A DNA stretch of 64,000 nt from Lacibacter sp. H407 (GCF_037892605.1 NZ_JBBKTU010000001.1:2976001-3040000), one strand, 5' to 3'. Shown: positions 17,412 through 26,566, counted from the first letter of the stretch. The notes: generated from the sequence alone by a model not told the origin. Numbers and translations are program-made.

Positions 17412-17822
17412 TCAGGAAGGGATTTTTGTAGCATCGGTGTACATTACTTCCCATTGATGTCCGTCAATATCTGCAAAGGAATCGTAGTACATCCATCCAT
17501 GATCGGCCGACTCACGGTAACGGCTACCGCCATTTGCCAGTGCACTTTGTACTATTTCATCTACTTTTTCCCTGCTCTCAACTTCAATCGCTATTAATAC
17601 CTGCGTAGAACTTGCATCAGCGATCGAACGGTTGGTGAACGTAGAAAAGAATTCATGCGTAATGAGCATCGAATAGATCAGCCCATCGTTCATGATCAGG
17701 CACAGTGCTTTATCATCACTGAATTGATCGTTAAAGCTGAAGCCAAGTTTTGTCCAGAACGCTTTTGTTAGTGTAAGGTCTTTTACCGGAAGGTTTACGT
17801 AAATTGATTTTACTGTTGCCAT
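17412..17822 (-). CDS. VOC family (glyoxalase-like) protein
   Basis: The 136-residue protein starts KSIYVNLPVKDLTLTKAFWTKLGFSFNDQFSDDKALCLIM, the first betaalphabetabetabeta module of glyoxalase/bleomycin-resistance proteins. It ends with SFADIDGHQWEVMYTD, containing the usual metal-site GHxWE motif. It is probably a metal-dependent lyase, isomerase or binding protein of unknown substrate. It is 9 bp downstream of the SRPBCC gene (17832-18275) and likely co-transcribed. Confidence 0.88.
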   Translation of the reverse strand: MATVKSIYVNLPVKDLTLTKAFWTKLGFSFNDQFSDDKALCLIMNDGLIYSMLITHEFFSTFTNRSIADASSTQVLIAIEVESREKVDEIVQSALANGGSRYRESADHGWMYYDSFADIDGHQWEVMYTDATKIPS

Positions 17823-17831
17823 GATGATTTA

Positions 17832-18275
17832 TTAATTGGATGATTCTGCGAGTTGTTTAATGGCTTCCATTGCTTTGGGCCATGTTTTGAGAAAGTAATC
17901 TTTGAAGTCGGGTGTAATATCCATTTCAACATCGAGTGTTGTTTGCTCTCCGTTCGCTGTGAGCCGGTAATTTTCCTGAGAGCCTTGCCATACTTTTACT
18001 TTTTCACTGGTAGTGTCTTCCACTCCGTTCATAATTTCACCAAGATGCTGAAACGACATATACTCGTTTAGTTTTTTTACAGCGATCTTGCTCACCATAC
18101 CGTCACCTTTACCATCAACGAATAGTATTTTACTCCCTTCGTTCCAATCAGTAACAGCGGTTGATCCTTGGCTGAAAACAGAGGTCCAGCTTTCATAGTT
18201 TCCTTTTGACCAGAGGATATTCCATACTTTTTCTTTAGGGGCATTGATGTTTGCCGAAAAATGAAGTCGTTCCAT
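17832..18275 (-). CDS. SRPBCC (START/AHSA1-like) domain protein
   Basis: The 147-residue single-domain protein has the classic START N-terminus (LHFSANINAPKEKVWNILWSKGNYESWTSVF) and a C-terminal helix preceded by DVEMDITPDFKDYFLKTWPKAMEAIKQLAE. AHSA1-like SRPBCC proteins of this length are cytoplasmic and bind small hydrophobic ligands; the ligand is unknown. It sits between DUF1801 and VOC genes with gaps under 20 bp, indicating one operon. Confidence 0.85.
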   Translation of the reverse strand: MERLHFSANINAPKEKVWNILWSKGNYESWTSVFSQGSTAVTDWNEGSKILFVDGKGDGMVSKIAVKKLNEYMSFQHLGEIMNGVEDTTSEKVKVWQGSQENYRLTANGEQTTLDVEMDITPDFKDYFLKTWPKAMEAIKQLAESSN

Positions 18276-18292
18276 AAAAATTGTTTTAAAGG

Positions 18293-18667
18293 TTATCCAA
18301 TCAACTGCACCTGTTCATTAATGATTCGTTGCAGTTCTTTTTTATTCGCAGTTACTTCTTTCATTGTTCTGAAGTAAACCATGCGTCGGTCTTTGTAATC
18401 GCCTTCCAATAAGGTGGATTTGATTTTTACAATTGTAGGATGATGGAAGATGAGATGTACATATTCGGGCGAACGATGATTGAACGTAACCATATCAGCC
18501 GATGTATAATAACTGGGTGCATTCCATTTGATGCGTTCGTGAATAGACTTGTCGCAGTCTTTAATGATCTTTCGAACAGCTTCCATCTCTGCTTTCAACG
18601 GATGTTCCAATTGGTCCATATACGCAGCAACAAGTTCTGCATCGGTGGGCTTTGCTTTCTTCGTCAT
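18293..18667 (-). CDS. DUF1801 domain protein
   Basis: The 124-residue protein matches the DUF1801/YdhG-type fold: LEHPLKAEMEAVRKIIKDCDKSIHERIKWNAPSYY is the family helix and the WxxPSY core. These proteins are often named iron-chaperone-like, but their biochemical role is not firmly known. It is part of the minus-strand cluster, with 5 bp to the SRPBCC gene upstream and 17 bp to the SRPBCC gene downstream. A second DUF1801 protein lies at 26181-26552. Confidence 0.85.
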   Translation of the reverse strand: MTKKAKPTDAELVAAYMDQLEHPLKAEMEAVRKIIKDCDKSIHERIKWNAPSYYTSADMVTFNHRSPEYVHLIFHHPTIVKIKSTLLEGDYKDRRMVYFRTMKEVTANKKELQRIINEQVQLIG

Positions 18668-18672
18668 GCAGG

Positions 18673-19206
18673 TTATTTTTCCAGATTTCGTTTCATGTTG
18701 TCGAGATTCGTTTGCATATCTTTTCCCACAAAACTGTTCATGAACAGGTTCATAATATTCATCGGGTAAGAAGATTTGCCGCTGAACTCGGTTGTAACTT
18801 TTGTTTGATTATCACCAACTGCTGTAAAAGTAGTAATAGCATAATTCGTGCCTTCAAATGGTTTTTTGAAACGAATTTCTACTTTCATACGTTCTGCTTC
18901 CTGTAACTCAATGATTTCCTGTTCACCTACACCTACATTTTTATCTTCACTTTCCCATGCTGACGTAAAACCTACTGTGCCATCGGTACCTGTGTAAACG
19001 ATGTTGATATTCGGATCAGCCATTACCCAAACACTGTATTGTTCCTGATTACGGATGAGCTTTGTATAGCCAAATACCTGTTGTTTTGGTTTGTTGATCG
19101 TCACTTCTTTTGTAAGGCTGAATTCTTTATCGATAAAGAGTGCTAATAGCAGCACTACTGCAATGATGCCAAGTATTGCCAGCGCTATTTTTTTTAGAAT
19201 TTTCAT
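18673..19206 (-). CDS. membrane-anchored SRPBCC family protein
   Basis: The 177-residue protein begins with a membrane helix (about residues 7-26; IALAILGIIAVVLLLALFID). A START-like domain follows, with the opening KEVTINKPKQQVFGYTKLIRNQEQYSVWV and a terminal helix NSFVGKDMQTNLDNMKRNLEK. It resembles the anchored SRPBCC protein at 3086-3661 in architecture. No ligand can be assigned. It is upstream of DUF1801 by only 5 bp and probably in the same transcript. Confidence 0.82.
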   Translation of the reverse strand: MKILKKIALAILGIIAVVLLLALFIDKEFSLTKEVTINKPKQQVFGYTKLIRNQEQYSVWVMADPNINIVYTGTDGTVGFTSAWESEDKNVGVGEQEIIELQEAERMKVEIRFKKPFEGTNYAITTFTAVGDNQTKVTTEFSGKSSYPMNIMNLFMNSFVGKDMQTNLDNMKRNLEK

Positions 19207-19251
19207 GTGTGATTGGTTTAAGGTTAATGATTGTTTAAGTTATAATATATT

Positions 19252-19467
19252 TCATTCAAGTTCGCTGCAGGTAAATCCATTTTGTTGCACAAGTTTTTTC
19301 ACAACATCTGTTCTGATCAATGCACCTTCCAGCCGCAGCACTTTATCACAGTCATGCAGATCGATCGTGATCCGGCAGCCGGGAAATGTTTGCTGCAGCA
19401 ACCGGATGATGCAGTCTGCTGCATCTCGCTTATCTACATTTGTTTTAAACAGTTCAATCGGATTCAT
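19252..19467 (-). CDS. small conserved-type protein, function unknown
   Basis: The 71-residue protein reads like a small alpha/beta domain, with a helix (KRDAADCIIRLLQQTFP), two strands (CRITIDLHDCDKVLRLEG) and a second helix (DVVKKLVQQNGF). A betaalphabeta ferredoxin-like fold without a CxxC metal site is possible, by inference. It lies 9 bp after the DinB gene and 45 bp before the SRPBCC gene, so tight spacing supports it as a real gene. I do not recognise a named family. Confidence 0.6.
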   Translation of the reverse strand: MNPIELFKTNVDKRDAADCIIRLLQQTFPGCRITIDLHDCDKVLRLEGALIRTDVVKKLVQQNGFTCSELE

Positions 19468-19476
19468 TACGTTGCA

Positions 19477-20001
19477 TCAACTTTTTTCAATGATCAGTTC
19501 TTCATGGATCAGTTTTATCTGTCGCAAATGACGTTGTGTATGAAACAAAACAAAATGCAGTATCTCTAATTTGCTGATATCGCCAAAGGCAGGATGATTG
19601 ATGACTACATTCAATTCTGTGTTGTACATCAACCGGTGGATTTGCTGCAGCGAACGCAAGAGCTCATTCATAAGCTCCTGTCTGTTGTATGCCTCTTTTT
19701 TTGGAACAATAAACGAGGGCGACTCATAGGTTTTTGTAAAGTCGAGAAATACATCTTTCAATTCCTCGATGCGTTCTGCCGGGTCACGATCAACTTCCAT
19801 TCCATGCAACGCCAATGCCTTACTGATCGATTGATTCGAAAGACAGATATGATCAGCCACTTGCGCAATGCTCCATTTTTTGGCAGAGGGTTTGCGATTG
19901 AAATGGCTGTCGCTTACGTGTTGTAAAGTTTCGATCAATCCGCTTGCGGTTTGTTCCATTTGGTTGATCAATGTTGCTGTTTGTATGGTGCTTGTAATCA
20001 T
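19477..20001 (-). CDS. DinB family protein
   Basis: The 174-residue protein has the DinB/YfiT four-helix-bundle pattern. This includes SAKKWSIAQVADHICLSNQSISK near residues 39-61, with the first metal-ligand histidine, and FVLFHTQRHLRQIKLI near the C-terminus with the remaining histidines. DinB-like proteins bind divalent metal and often act as thiol-dependent transferases; a precise reaction cannot be given. It is the first gene of the minus-strand cluster and is divergent from the DJ-1/AraC regulator at 20150. Confidence 0.9.
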   Translation of the reverse strand: MITSTIQTATLINQMEQTASGLIETLQHVSDSHFNRKPSAKKWSIAQVADHICLSNQSISKALALHGMEVDRDPAERIEELKDVFLDFTKTYESPSFIVPKKEAYNRQELMNELLRSLQQIHRLMYNTELNVVINHPAFGDISKLEILHFVLFHTQRHLRQIKLIHEELIIEKS

Positions 20002-20073
20002 GCGATGGATTCTGATACAAACCTACTCCGCAACCGGCAAAGCAAAAGGGTGTGTTTGCGGCATTCTTTGGGG

Positions 20074-20104
20074 TTGATTCCGACAAATGCTTTTCATACA
20101 TTTG
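20074..20104 (+). promoter_or_regulatory. Bacteroidota-type promoter (TTG-N20-TACATTTG)
   Basis: TTG at 20074-20076 and TACATTTG at 20097-20104 are separated by 20 bp, matching the -33/-7 arrangement of Bacteroidota sigma-A promoters. It precedes the DJ-1/AraC gene by 45 bp. Confidence 0.6.
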
Positions 20105-20149
20105 ACAACTCTTAACCAGGCGATTTGCTATATTAAAACAATCAGTTCA

Positions 20150-21136
20150 ATGAAACACATTTCAATTCTTGTTCCAAACGGACATACCAGCTTGCCAAAT
20201 ATTGATGGTACACACCAGATACTTTCAGAGGTTAATAATATCCGCAAAGCAATGGATATGGAACCGTTGTTTAAAATACAATTGGTAGGATTGTCGAATA
20301 CTATTCCGCAACGGAATGGTTTGTACACCATACAACCTGATGTATTGATCACGGATGTGCAGAAGACTGATATTATTATCATTCCGGCAATGCACGGCGA
20401 TCTGCCGCAAGCTATGCAGGCAAATGCAGCGTTTATTCCATGGATCGTAGAGCAATACAATAAAGGAGCAGAAGTAGCCAGTTTATGCATTGCTGCATTT
20501 TTATTAGCAGCTACAGGTTTGATGAATGGTCGTAAATGTGCAACACATTGGATTGCTGCCAACGATTTCCGTAAAATGTTTCCGGATGTGGAATTGGTAG
20601 ACGATCGTATTATGACGGAAGAAGATGGTTTGTACAGCAGCGGGGGAGCGTATTCGTTTTTAAACCTGCTTGCATATTTAATTGAGAAACATGCAGGCCG
20701 TGAAATTGCAGTGCGTATTGCCAAAACATTTATGATCGATATCGATCGGGAAAGTCAATCGCCTTTCATCATCTTCAATGGGCAAAAGGGACATGAAGAT
20801 GAATCCATTAAAAAAGCACAGGAATATATTGAACGGAATTACCAGGATAAAATAACAGTCGATCAACTAGCAGGTATGTTGGCGCTTGGCCGTCGTAACC
20901 TGGAGCGTCGATTCAAGAAAGCAACGGCCAATACCGTGGTGGAATATATCCAACGGGTAAAAATTGAAGCAGCAAAGAAGCAACTGGAGAGTGGCCGGAA
21001 AAATGTAAACGAAGTAATGTACGATACGGGTTACTCCGATGAGAAAGCGTTTCGAACCGTGTTCCGGAAAATCACCGGTTTGTCGCCGTTAGCGTATAAG
21101 AATAAATATCATCGGGAAGCAGCGGTGGCAGTGTAA
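20150..21136 (+). CDS. GlxA-family transcriptional regulator (DJ-1/PfpI domain + AraC HTH)
   Basis: The 328-residue regulator combines an N-terminal DJ-1/PfpI-like domain with a C-terminal AraC-type domain. The first spans about residues 1-190, with the elbow EVASLCIAAFLLAATGLMNGRKCATHW carrying its cysteine. The second has two HTHs, DKITVDQLAGMLALGRRNLERRFKKAT and NVNEVMYDTGYSDEKAFRTVFRKITGLSPLAYK. This is the GlxA/FtrA architecture. The ATG at 20150 gives the usual MKHISILVPNG start. It is divergent from the DinB-led cluster, which makes that cluster a candidate target. Confidence 0.92.
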   Translation: MKHISILVPNGHTSLPNIDGTHQILSEVNNIRKAMDMEPLFKIQLVGLSNTIPQRNGLYTIQPDVLITDVQKTDIIIIPAMHGDLPQAMQANAAFIPWIVEQYNKGAEVASLCIAAFLLAATGLMNGRKCATHWIAANDFRKMFPDVELVDDRIMTEEDGLYSSGGAYSFLNLLAYLIEKHAGREIAVRIAKTFMIDIDRESQSPFIIFNGQKGHEDESIKKAQEYIERNYQDKITVDQLAGMLALGRRNLERRFKKATANTVVEYIQRVKIEAAKKQLESGRKNVNEVMYDTGYSDEKAFRTVFRKITGLSPLAYKNKYHREAAVAV

Positions 21137-21253
21137 CCTTTCTCATCTATGCTTCCGGTTCGGGCATCTTTATAAAATCTTTATACCGAACCTTCTTGAT
21201 TTTATAGCATATTGATAACCGGCGGAGTACCTTTGTTTTTCAATCAGTAACAA

Positions 21254-22381
21254 ATGTTCCGCCGCTTATCAACCATCAAACAATTTCTGATCAGCACAGG
21301 TCTTGTGCTGCTGTTGGCCACAGCTTGTTATGCATTTTCAGATTATCTCGGTTACAGGGTTGTAGCGTTTATCTTATTGCTTACGGTTTCGCTGGTAGCC
21401 ATTGTGTTCGACATTATGCCTGTGCTGCTGGCAGCACTACTCAGTGCGTTGGTGTGGAATTTCTTTTTTATTCCTCCCAAGTTTACATTTCATATTGGCG
21501 ATGCAGAAGATGTGTTGCTATTCTTCATGTATTTTGTAATAGCGTTGATAAATGCTGTACTTACCAATCGAATCCGAAAAATCGAAAAGCAGGTACAGGA
21601 AAAAGAAGAGAAAGCGAAAACAGTAAAACTGTACAATACATTACTCAATTCGTTGTCGCATGAATTAAAGACACCTGTTGCTGCAATTGTTGGTGCAAGT
21701 GATAATTTACTGGAAGAACCTTCACGACTTACAGCAGAAAACCGGAAAGAGTTAGTGAGTGGAATTTCAGTTGCAGCGTTAAGGTTGAATCAGCAGGTAG
21801 AAAATCTATTGAGTATGTCCCGATTGGAATCGGGATTTATTCAACCCAAAAAGGACTGGTGTGATGTGAACGAACTTATTTATGATGTGATCAACAGATT
21901 GGATCAGCAATTGAAAAACCACCAAACCATTGTTATCATTGAAGAGGGTCTGCCGCTTTATAAACTGGATTATGTATTGATGGAACAGGTGTTGTATAAT
22001 TTGCTGTACAATGCTGCTGTATACACTCCGGCCTATGGCGATATATTTATCAACGTGTCCAATCTTACCGACCGTATTTATCAATTGGATACAGCATCAA
22101 CTGAGCACAGTCCATTAAAAAAGGAAACAAATTGCCTTTCAATCACCATTGAAGACAGAGGACCCGGTTTTCCTCCCGAAGAAATAGAAAAAGTATTTGA
22201 TAAATTCTACAGGTTAAGTAACACAAGAACGGGAGGTACAGGTCTCGGTCTTTCCATTGTAAAAGGTTTTGTAGAAGCACATAATGGAACAGTTGTATTG
22301 GAGAATGTTCCGCATGGTGCCAGGTTTACGATGTTGATCCCTGCAGAAACTTCATTCATTAATAATCTGAAAAATGAATAA
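21254..22381 (+). CDS. KdpD-like sensor histidine kinase without the N-terminal KdpD/Usp region
   Basis: The 375-residue protein begins directly with the four-helix DUF4118 membrane region of KdpD (about residues 12-104; DYLGYRVVAFILLLTVSLVAI, ALVWNFFFIPPKFTFHIGDAEDVLLFF). A HisKA domain with His136 (NSLSHELKTPVAAIVGA) and a HATPase domain (DRGPGFPPEEIEKVFDKFYR, GTGLGLSIVKGF) follow. Canonical KdpD is about 900 residues with a cytoplasmic KdpD and Usp domain; both are absent. It overlaps the response regulator by 8 bp and should respond to potassium or turgor through the membrane region alone. Confidence 0.92.
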   Translation: MFRRLSTIKQFLISTGLVLLLATACYAFSDYLGYRVVAFILLLTVSLVAIVFDIMPVLLAALLSALVWNFFFIPPKFTFHIGDAEDVLLFFMYFVIALINAVLTNRIRKIEKQVQEKEEKAKTVKLYNTLLNSLSHELKTPVAAIVGASDNLLEEPSRLTAENRKELVSGISVAALRLNQQVENLLSMSRLESGFIQPKKDWCDVNELIYDVINRLDQQLKNHQTIVIIEEGLPLYKLDYVLMEQVLYNLLYNAAVYTPAYGDIFINVSNLTDRIYQLDTASTEHSPLKKETNCLSITIEDRGPGFPPEEIEKVFDKFYRLSNTRTGGTGLGLSIVKGFVEAHNGTVVLENVPHGARFTMLIPAETSFINNLKNE

Positions 22382-23060
22382 CGCAGCAATACTTGTAATC
22401 GATGATGAAGTGCAGATACGCAGGCTGCTGGAAATTACATTAGAGAGTAACAGCTTTAATGTAGAATCTGCTGCAGATGCGAAAGAAGGATTGCGGATTG
22501 CAGCAAGTCATCCGCCCGACCTTATTATACTCGACTTAGGATTGCCTGATGAGAATGGACATAGTGTATTGAAGAAGTTAAGAGAATGGTACACCAAGCC
22601 CGTGCTCATTCTTTCTGCACAAAGTGGAGAGGAAGATATTGTAACAGCTCTTGACAATGGCGCAAATGATTATCTGGTAAAGCCATTTCGTACTGGTGAA
22701 TTGCTGGCCCGCATCCGTTCTGCATTGCGTAGTTCAGCTACTGAAGAAAGCAATCCATTGATCGATTGCGGTGCATTGCAAATTGATTTGGCAGCAAGAA
22801 CAGTAAAGAAAGAGAATGAATTAATAAAACTTACTGCAACAGAATATAAACTACTCCGCCTTTTTGCACAACAGGAAGGTAAAGTATTAACGCATCAATA
22901 CCTCTTACGTGAAGTATGGGGGCCGGGTTATATTAATCAATCCCAATACCTGCGTGTATTCATTGCACAACTCAGAAAAAAAATTGAAACCGATCCAAAC
23001 CGTCCTGCTCATATCATTACCGAATCGGGAGTGGGCTACAGGTTTATTGCAAAGGAATAA
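22374..23060 (+). CDS. KdpE-like OmpR-family response regulator
   Basis: The 228-residue protein has a receiver domain (acidic pocket DD at 10-11, phospho-acceptor Asp54 in IILDLGLPDENG, Lys in DYLVKPF). The winged-helix DNA-binding domain has LTATEYKLLRLFAQQEGKVLTHQYLLREVWGPGY and the KdpE-like ending RPAHIITESGVGYRFIAKE. It is translationally coupled to the kinase upstream (8-bp overlap) and lies 26 bp before kup, so control of potassium uptake genes is strongly suggested. Confidence 0.93.
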   Translation: MNNAAILVIDDEVQIRRLLEITLESNSFNVESAADAKEGLRIAASHPPDLIILDLGLPDENGHSVLKKLREWYTKPVLILSAQSGEEDIVTALDNGANDYLVKPFRTGELLARIRSALRSSATEESNPLIDCGALQIDLAARTVKKENELIKLTATEYKLLRLFAQQEGKVLTHQYLLREVWGPGYINQSQYLRVFIAQLRKKIETDPNRPAHIITESGVGYRFIAKE

Positions 23061-23086
23061 TCACTGAAACATAAAATTTTTGACAG

Positions 23087-25030
23087 ATGAAATCGAATAA
23101 CATTCATTCGAAGAGGATAACTATTGCCTCATTGTTGGTAGCGTTGGGAATTATTTATGGCGATATTGGCACAAGCCCGTTGTATGTATTAAAAGCCATT
23201 ATTGGCACCAAGGAAATTGATGAAGTGTTGGTGCTGGGAGGCGTGTCCTGTATTTTCTGGACGTTGGTATTACAAACAAGTATTAAATATATCTGGCTTA
23301 CACTAAAAGCAGATAATGATGGCGAAGGAGGAATTTTTTCGTTGTATGCGTTGGTTCGACGCTATGGAAAAAAATTAGTGATACCGGCTATACTTGGAGC
23401 AACAACATTATTGGCCGATGGGATTATCACGCCACCTATTTCAGTTGCATCGGCTGTTGAAGGATTAGAAGCAGTGATACCTAATCTTCCTACCGTTCCC
23501 ATTGTAATTGTTATTCTTTCATTGTTGTTTTTCTTTCAGCGCTTTGGCACACACAAAGTGGGTGTCATTTTTGGCCCTGCAATGGTGATCTGGTTTACGA
23601 TGTTGTTTGTATTGGGCTTTCGTCAAATATTACACTATCCGGAAATATTAAAATCATTGAATCCTGTGTATGCCTATGAATTACTTGCACGCTATCCGGG
23701 AGGTTTTTGGTTGCTGGGTGCTGTGTTTCTTTGTACAACAGGTGCTGAGGCTTTGTACTCCGATCTGGGACATTGCGGACGTAAAAATATCCGTGCGTCA
23801 TGGGCTGTTGTAAAAATATGTTTGTTGGTAAACTATCTCGGTCAGGCAGCCTGGCTTATGCATCAGGGCGATCCATTGTTGCAAGGACGAAATCCATTTT
23901 TTGAGATCATGCCGCATTGGTTTTTAATTGCCGGCATCATCATCGCTACATCAGCAACCATTATTGCATCGCAGGCGCTCATCAGCGGTTCGTACACACT
24001 CATCAGTGAAGCAATGAATCTGAATTTCTGGCCACGTGTAAAAGTGCGTCAGCCATCCGATATGAAAGGGCAGATCTACATCCCGAGTGTGAATGTGATT
24101 TTGTGGGTGGGCTGTGTAATGATGATCCTGTACTTCCGGAATTCAACGCATATGGAAGCTGCGTATGGTTTTTCCATTACCATTACCATGATGATGACCA
24201 CTATACTGTTGAGTTATTATCTCGTTTATAAACTGAAATGGAATAAATGGATGGTTGCTGTTATTGTAATTGTATTTGCAACTGTTGAAACATCATTCTT
24301 TATTGCAAACGTAGCCAAGATCAAAGAGCGCTGGATGTTTCTGTTTTTTGAGCTCTTTATTTTTATGGTGATGTATGTATGGTACAATGCACGTAAGATC
24401 AACAACCGCTTTACAAAGTTTGTGGATCTGGGAAAATTTGCGTCAACCATTAAAGAGTTAAGTGAAGATGATCTGATTCCGAAATTCTCAACACATCTCA
24501 TTTATCTTACCAAGGCCAATAACCGCCATCAGGTTGAAGAAAAAATTATCAACTCCATTTTTTCAAAGAAACCCAAACGGGCCGATGTGTATTGGTTTGT
24601 ACACATCAATCGTACAGAGCATCCTTATACCTTATCGTATGATGTGTCGGAGTTGCTTGATGACAAGGTGATCAAGGTAACCATCAATGCCGGTTTCCGT
24701 ATTCAACCGAGAACAGAGTTGTACTTTAAGAAGATCGTACAGGACCTGGTGGCTAAAAAGGAGTTGAATCTGCATATACGTCCAGACGGTTCTACCAAAT
24801 ACAATGCTCAGCCGGATTTTAAATTTATAGTGATCGAAAAATTTCTGTCGGTAGAAAATGAATTTACATTGAAAGGCGGGTTGCTGCTGAATTCCTATTT
24901 CTTTCTGAAAGGATTGGGACAACGAGATGAAAAAGCATTCGGGCTTGATAAAAGCGATGTAGTGGTGGAAGATATTCCGTTACTCTACCAGCCAATGCAA
25001 CAGATCGAGTTGACACGTGTAGCAAATTAA
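23087..25030 (+). CDS. kup: KUP-type potassium uptake transporter
   Basis: The 647-residue inner-membrane K+ symporter starts with the family signature ALGIIYGDIGTSPLYVLKAI at residues 19-38. It continues with NDGEGGIFSLYALVRR and LLADGIITPPISVASAVEGLE, and has about 12 membrane helices up to residue 445. A cytoplasmic C-terminal domain follows, of the length seen in Kup. It lies between the KdpD/KdpE-like genes and an outer-membrane porin (13 bp downstream), so all four appear to form one operon for potassium acquisition. Confidence 0.95.
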   Translation: MKSNNIHSKRITIASLLVALGIIYGDIGTSPLYVLKAIIGTKEIDEVLVLGGVSCIFWTLVLQTSIKYIWLTLKADNDGEGGIFSLYALVRRYGKKLVIPAILGATTLLADGIITPPISVASAVEGLEAVIPNLPTVPIVIVILSLLFFFQRFGTHKVGVIFGPAMVIWFTMLFVLGFRQILHYPEILKSLNPVYAYELLARYPGGFWLLGAVFLCTTGAEALYSDLGHCGRKNIRASWAVVKICLLVNYLGQAAWLMHQGDPLLQGRNPFFEIMPHWFLIAGIIIATSATIIASQALISGSYTLISEAMNLNFWPRVKVRQPSDMKGQIYIPSVNVILWVGCVMMILYFRNSTHMEAAYGFSITITMMMTTILLSYYLVYKLKWNKWMVAVIVIVFATVETSFFIANVAKIKERWMFLFFELFIFMVMYVWYNARKINNRFTKFVDLGKFASTIKELSEDDLIPKFSTHLIYLTKANNRHQVEEKIINSIFSKKPKRADVYWFVHINRTEHPYTLSYDVSELLDDKVIKVTINAGFRIQPRTELYFKKIVQDLVAKKELNLHIRPDGSTKYNAQPDFKFIVIEKFLSVENEFTLKGGLLLNSYFFLKGLGQRDEKAFGLDKSDVVVEDIPLLYQPMQQIELTRVAN

Positions 25031-25043
25031 TTTATTTTAGCGT

Positions 25044-26090
25044 ATGAAACGATTGCTCTGTGTTCAAGTATTCGTGATTCTTTTTCTCTTTGCAAGATCG
25101 CAGGATAGTACATACGAAAAGAAGCTGAAGCTGAGCGTCTTCGTGGACTTGTATTATCAATATGATTTTGATAAGCCGCAATTGAACGAACGACCATCAT
25201 TCATTTATAATCATAAGCGGAACAATAAAGTTGCAGTTAACCTTGCACTCTTGCAGCTTGCTTATAAAAACAAGAAGATAAAAGCCAATCTCGGTTTGAT
25301 GGCCGGCGATTATTCAACTTATAATTTAGCAGCAGAGCCCGGTTTGTTGAAACATATTTATGAGGCGAGTGCTGGTTATCAGTTTACTGAAAAGCTAAGT
25401 GTGGACGCAGGTATTTTCCCTTCGCATATTGGAAGTGAAACAGCCATTAGTAAAGATTGCTGGAACCTGAGCAGAAGTTTGATAGCTGAAAATTCACCCT
25501 ATTATGAAATGGGGGTAAAGCTTAATTATACACTCAATGAGAAATGGACAACTTCTCTATTGCTGTTGAATGGTTGGCAGAATATAAAAGAAACCAATTC
25601 CGGGAAATCGATCGGTACACAGGTACAGTTTAAACCCAATGCGAAATGGTTATTTAATTCTTCCGGCTTTATGGGTAATGAACAGCCAGATTCTATTGCT
25701 AAGTCAATCCGGTTGTTTCATAATTTTTTTGTTACGCATTCACTTTCTCCGAAACTAAGTACTACGTTTCTGTTTGATATTGGAACAGAACAGAAGAATG
25801 TTTGGTGGGGAACAGCCATGATGGTTCAATATATGATTCATGAAAAGTTCAAAACTGCTTTTCGGGTAGAATATTATAAAGACAGGCAGGCTGTTATTGT
25901 GAAAGGGTACGAGCCGGTGGGCTTTGAGTCAGCCGGCCTATCCTGCAATATAGATTTTATTCCCGCAAAATTTATCCGATTCCGAACAGAGGCAAAATAT
26001 CTGCATGCAGCGGATGCTATTTTTATAAGAGATGGTGTAACCAAACGGAATAATTTTTCCTGGTTGTTGTCTGCTGCACTGTCGTTCTGA
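25044..26090 (+). CDS. outer-membrane beta-barrel porin-like protein
   Basis: The 348-residue protein has a signal peptide (to about residue 19, ending RSQ). The sequence after it alternates polar and hydrophobic or aromatic residues: KLKLSVFVDLYYQYDF, KVAVNLALLQLAYKNKKIKANLGLMAGDYSTY, LSVDAGIFPSHIGSE. It resembles the putative porin-2 (BBP2/OmpL-like) family. Its position 13 bp after kup suggests it lets potassium cross the outer membrane; this role is inferred from context. Confidence 0.82.
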   Translation: MKRLLCVQVFVILFLFARSQDSTYEKKLKLSVFVDLYYQYDFDKPQLNERPSFIYNHKRNNKVAVNLALLQLAYKNKKIKANLGLMAGDYSTYNLAAEPGLLKHIYEASAGYQFTEKLSVDAGIFPSHIGSETAISKDCWNLSRSLIAENSPYYEMGVKLNYTLNEKWTTSLLLLNGWQNIKETNSGKSIGTQVQFKPNAKWLFNSSGFMGNEQPDSIAKSIRLFHNFFVTHSLSPKLSTTFLFDIGTEQKNVWWGTAMMVQYMIHEKFKTAFRVEYYKDRQAVIVKGYEPVGFESAGLSCNIDFIPAKFIRFRTEAKYLHAADAIFIRDGVTKRNNFSWLLSAALSF

Positions 26091-26180
26091 TGATGGCGTA
26101 CAGAAATAATAAAATGAGAAAGAAAAATTTTATCTTGTTGGAAGTATACCGGGTTTCGAAACTGATAAAAAGAACCAGTC

Positions 26181-26552
26181 ATGCTTAACGCATCAGCAAC
26201 CAATATAGACGAGTATATTGCCGGCTTTCCCGCAGCTACTCAAAAACTGCTGGAACAAATTCGTGCCGCCATTAAAAAAGCAGCACCCTCTGCCGAAGAA
26301 GCTATGAAGTATGGCATTCCCACATTTGTACTGAATGGAAATCTTGTGCATTTTGCAGGTTATAAAGCACATATTGGATTCTATCCTGCACCGGATGGTA
26401 TCAAAGCATTCGAAAAAGAATTGTCAGTTTATAAAAGCTCCAAAGGTGCGGTGCAATTTCCACTAGATAAGCCCATGCCGGTTGCACTCATTACAAAAAT
26501 TGTAAAATTCAGAGTAAAACAGAATCTGAATAAGCCGGTTAAGAAAAAATAA
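26181..26552 (+). CDS. DUF1801 domain protein (YdhG-like)
   Basis: The 123-residue protein has the DUF1801 core: ATQKLLEQIRAAIKKAAPSAEEAMKYGIPTFVLNGNLVHFAGYKAHIGFYP. An Arg/Lys-rich tail follows. It fits the so-called iron-chaperone group (YdhG/frataxin-like) more closely than the paralogue at 18293-18667, which is a more distant relative. It is convergent with the OmpA-family gene, with only 14 bp between the stops. Confidence 0.88.
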   Translation: MLNASATNIDEYIAGFPAATQKLLEQIRAAIKKAAPSAEEAMKYGIPTFVLNGNLVHFAGYKAHIGFYPAPDGIKAFEKELSVYKSSKGAVQFPLDKPMPVALITKIVKFRVKQNLNKPVKKK

Positions 26553-26566
26553 TCTTTATATGTTTT

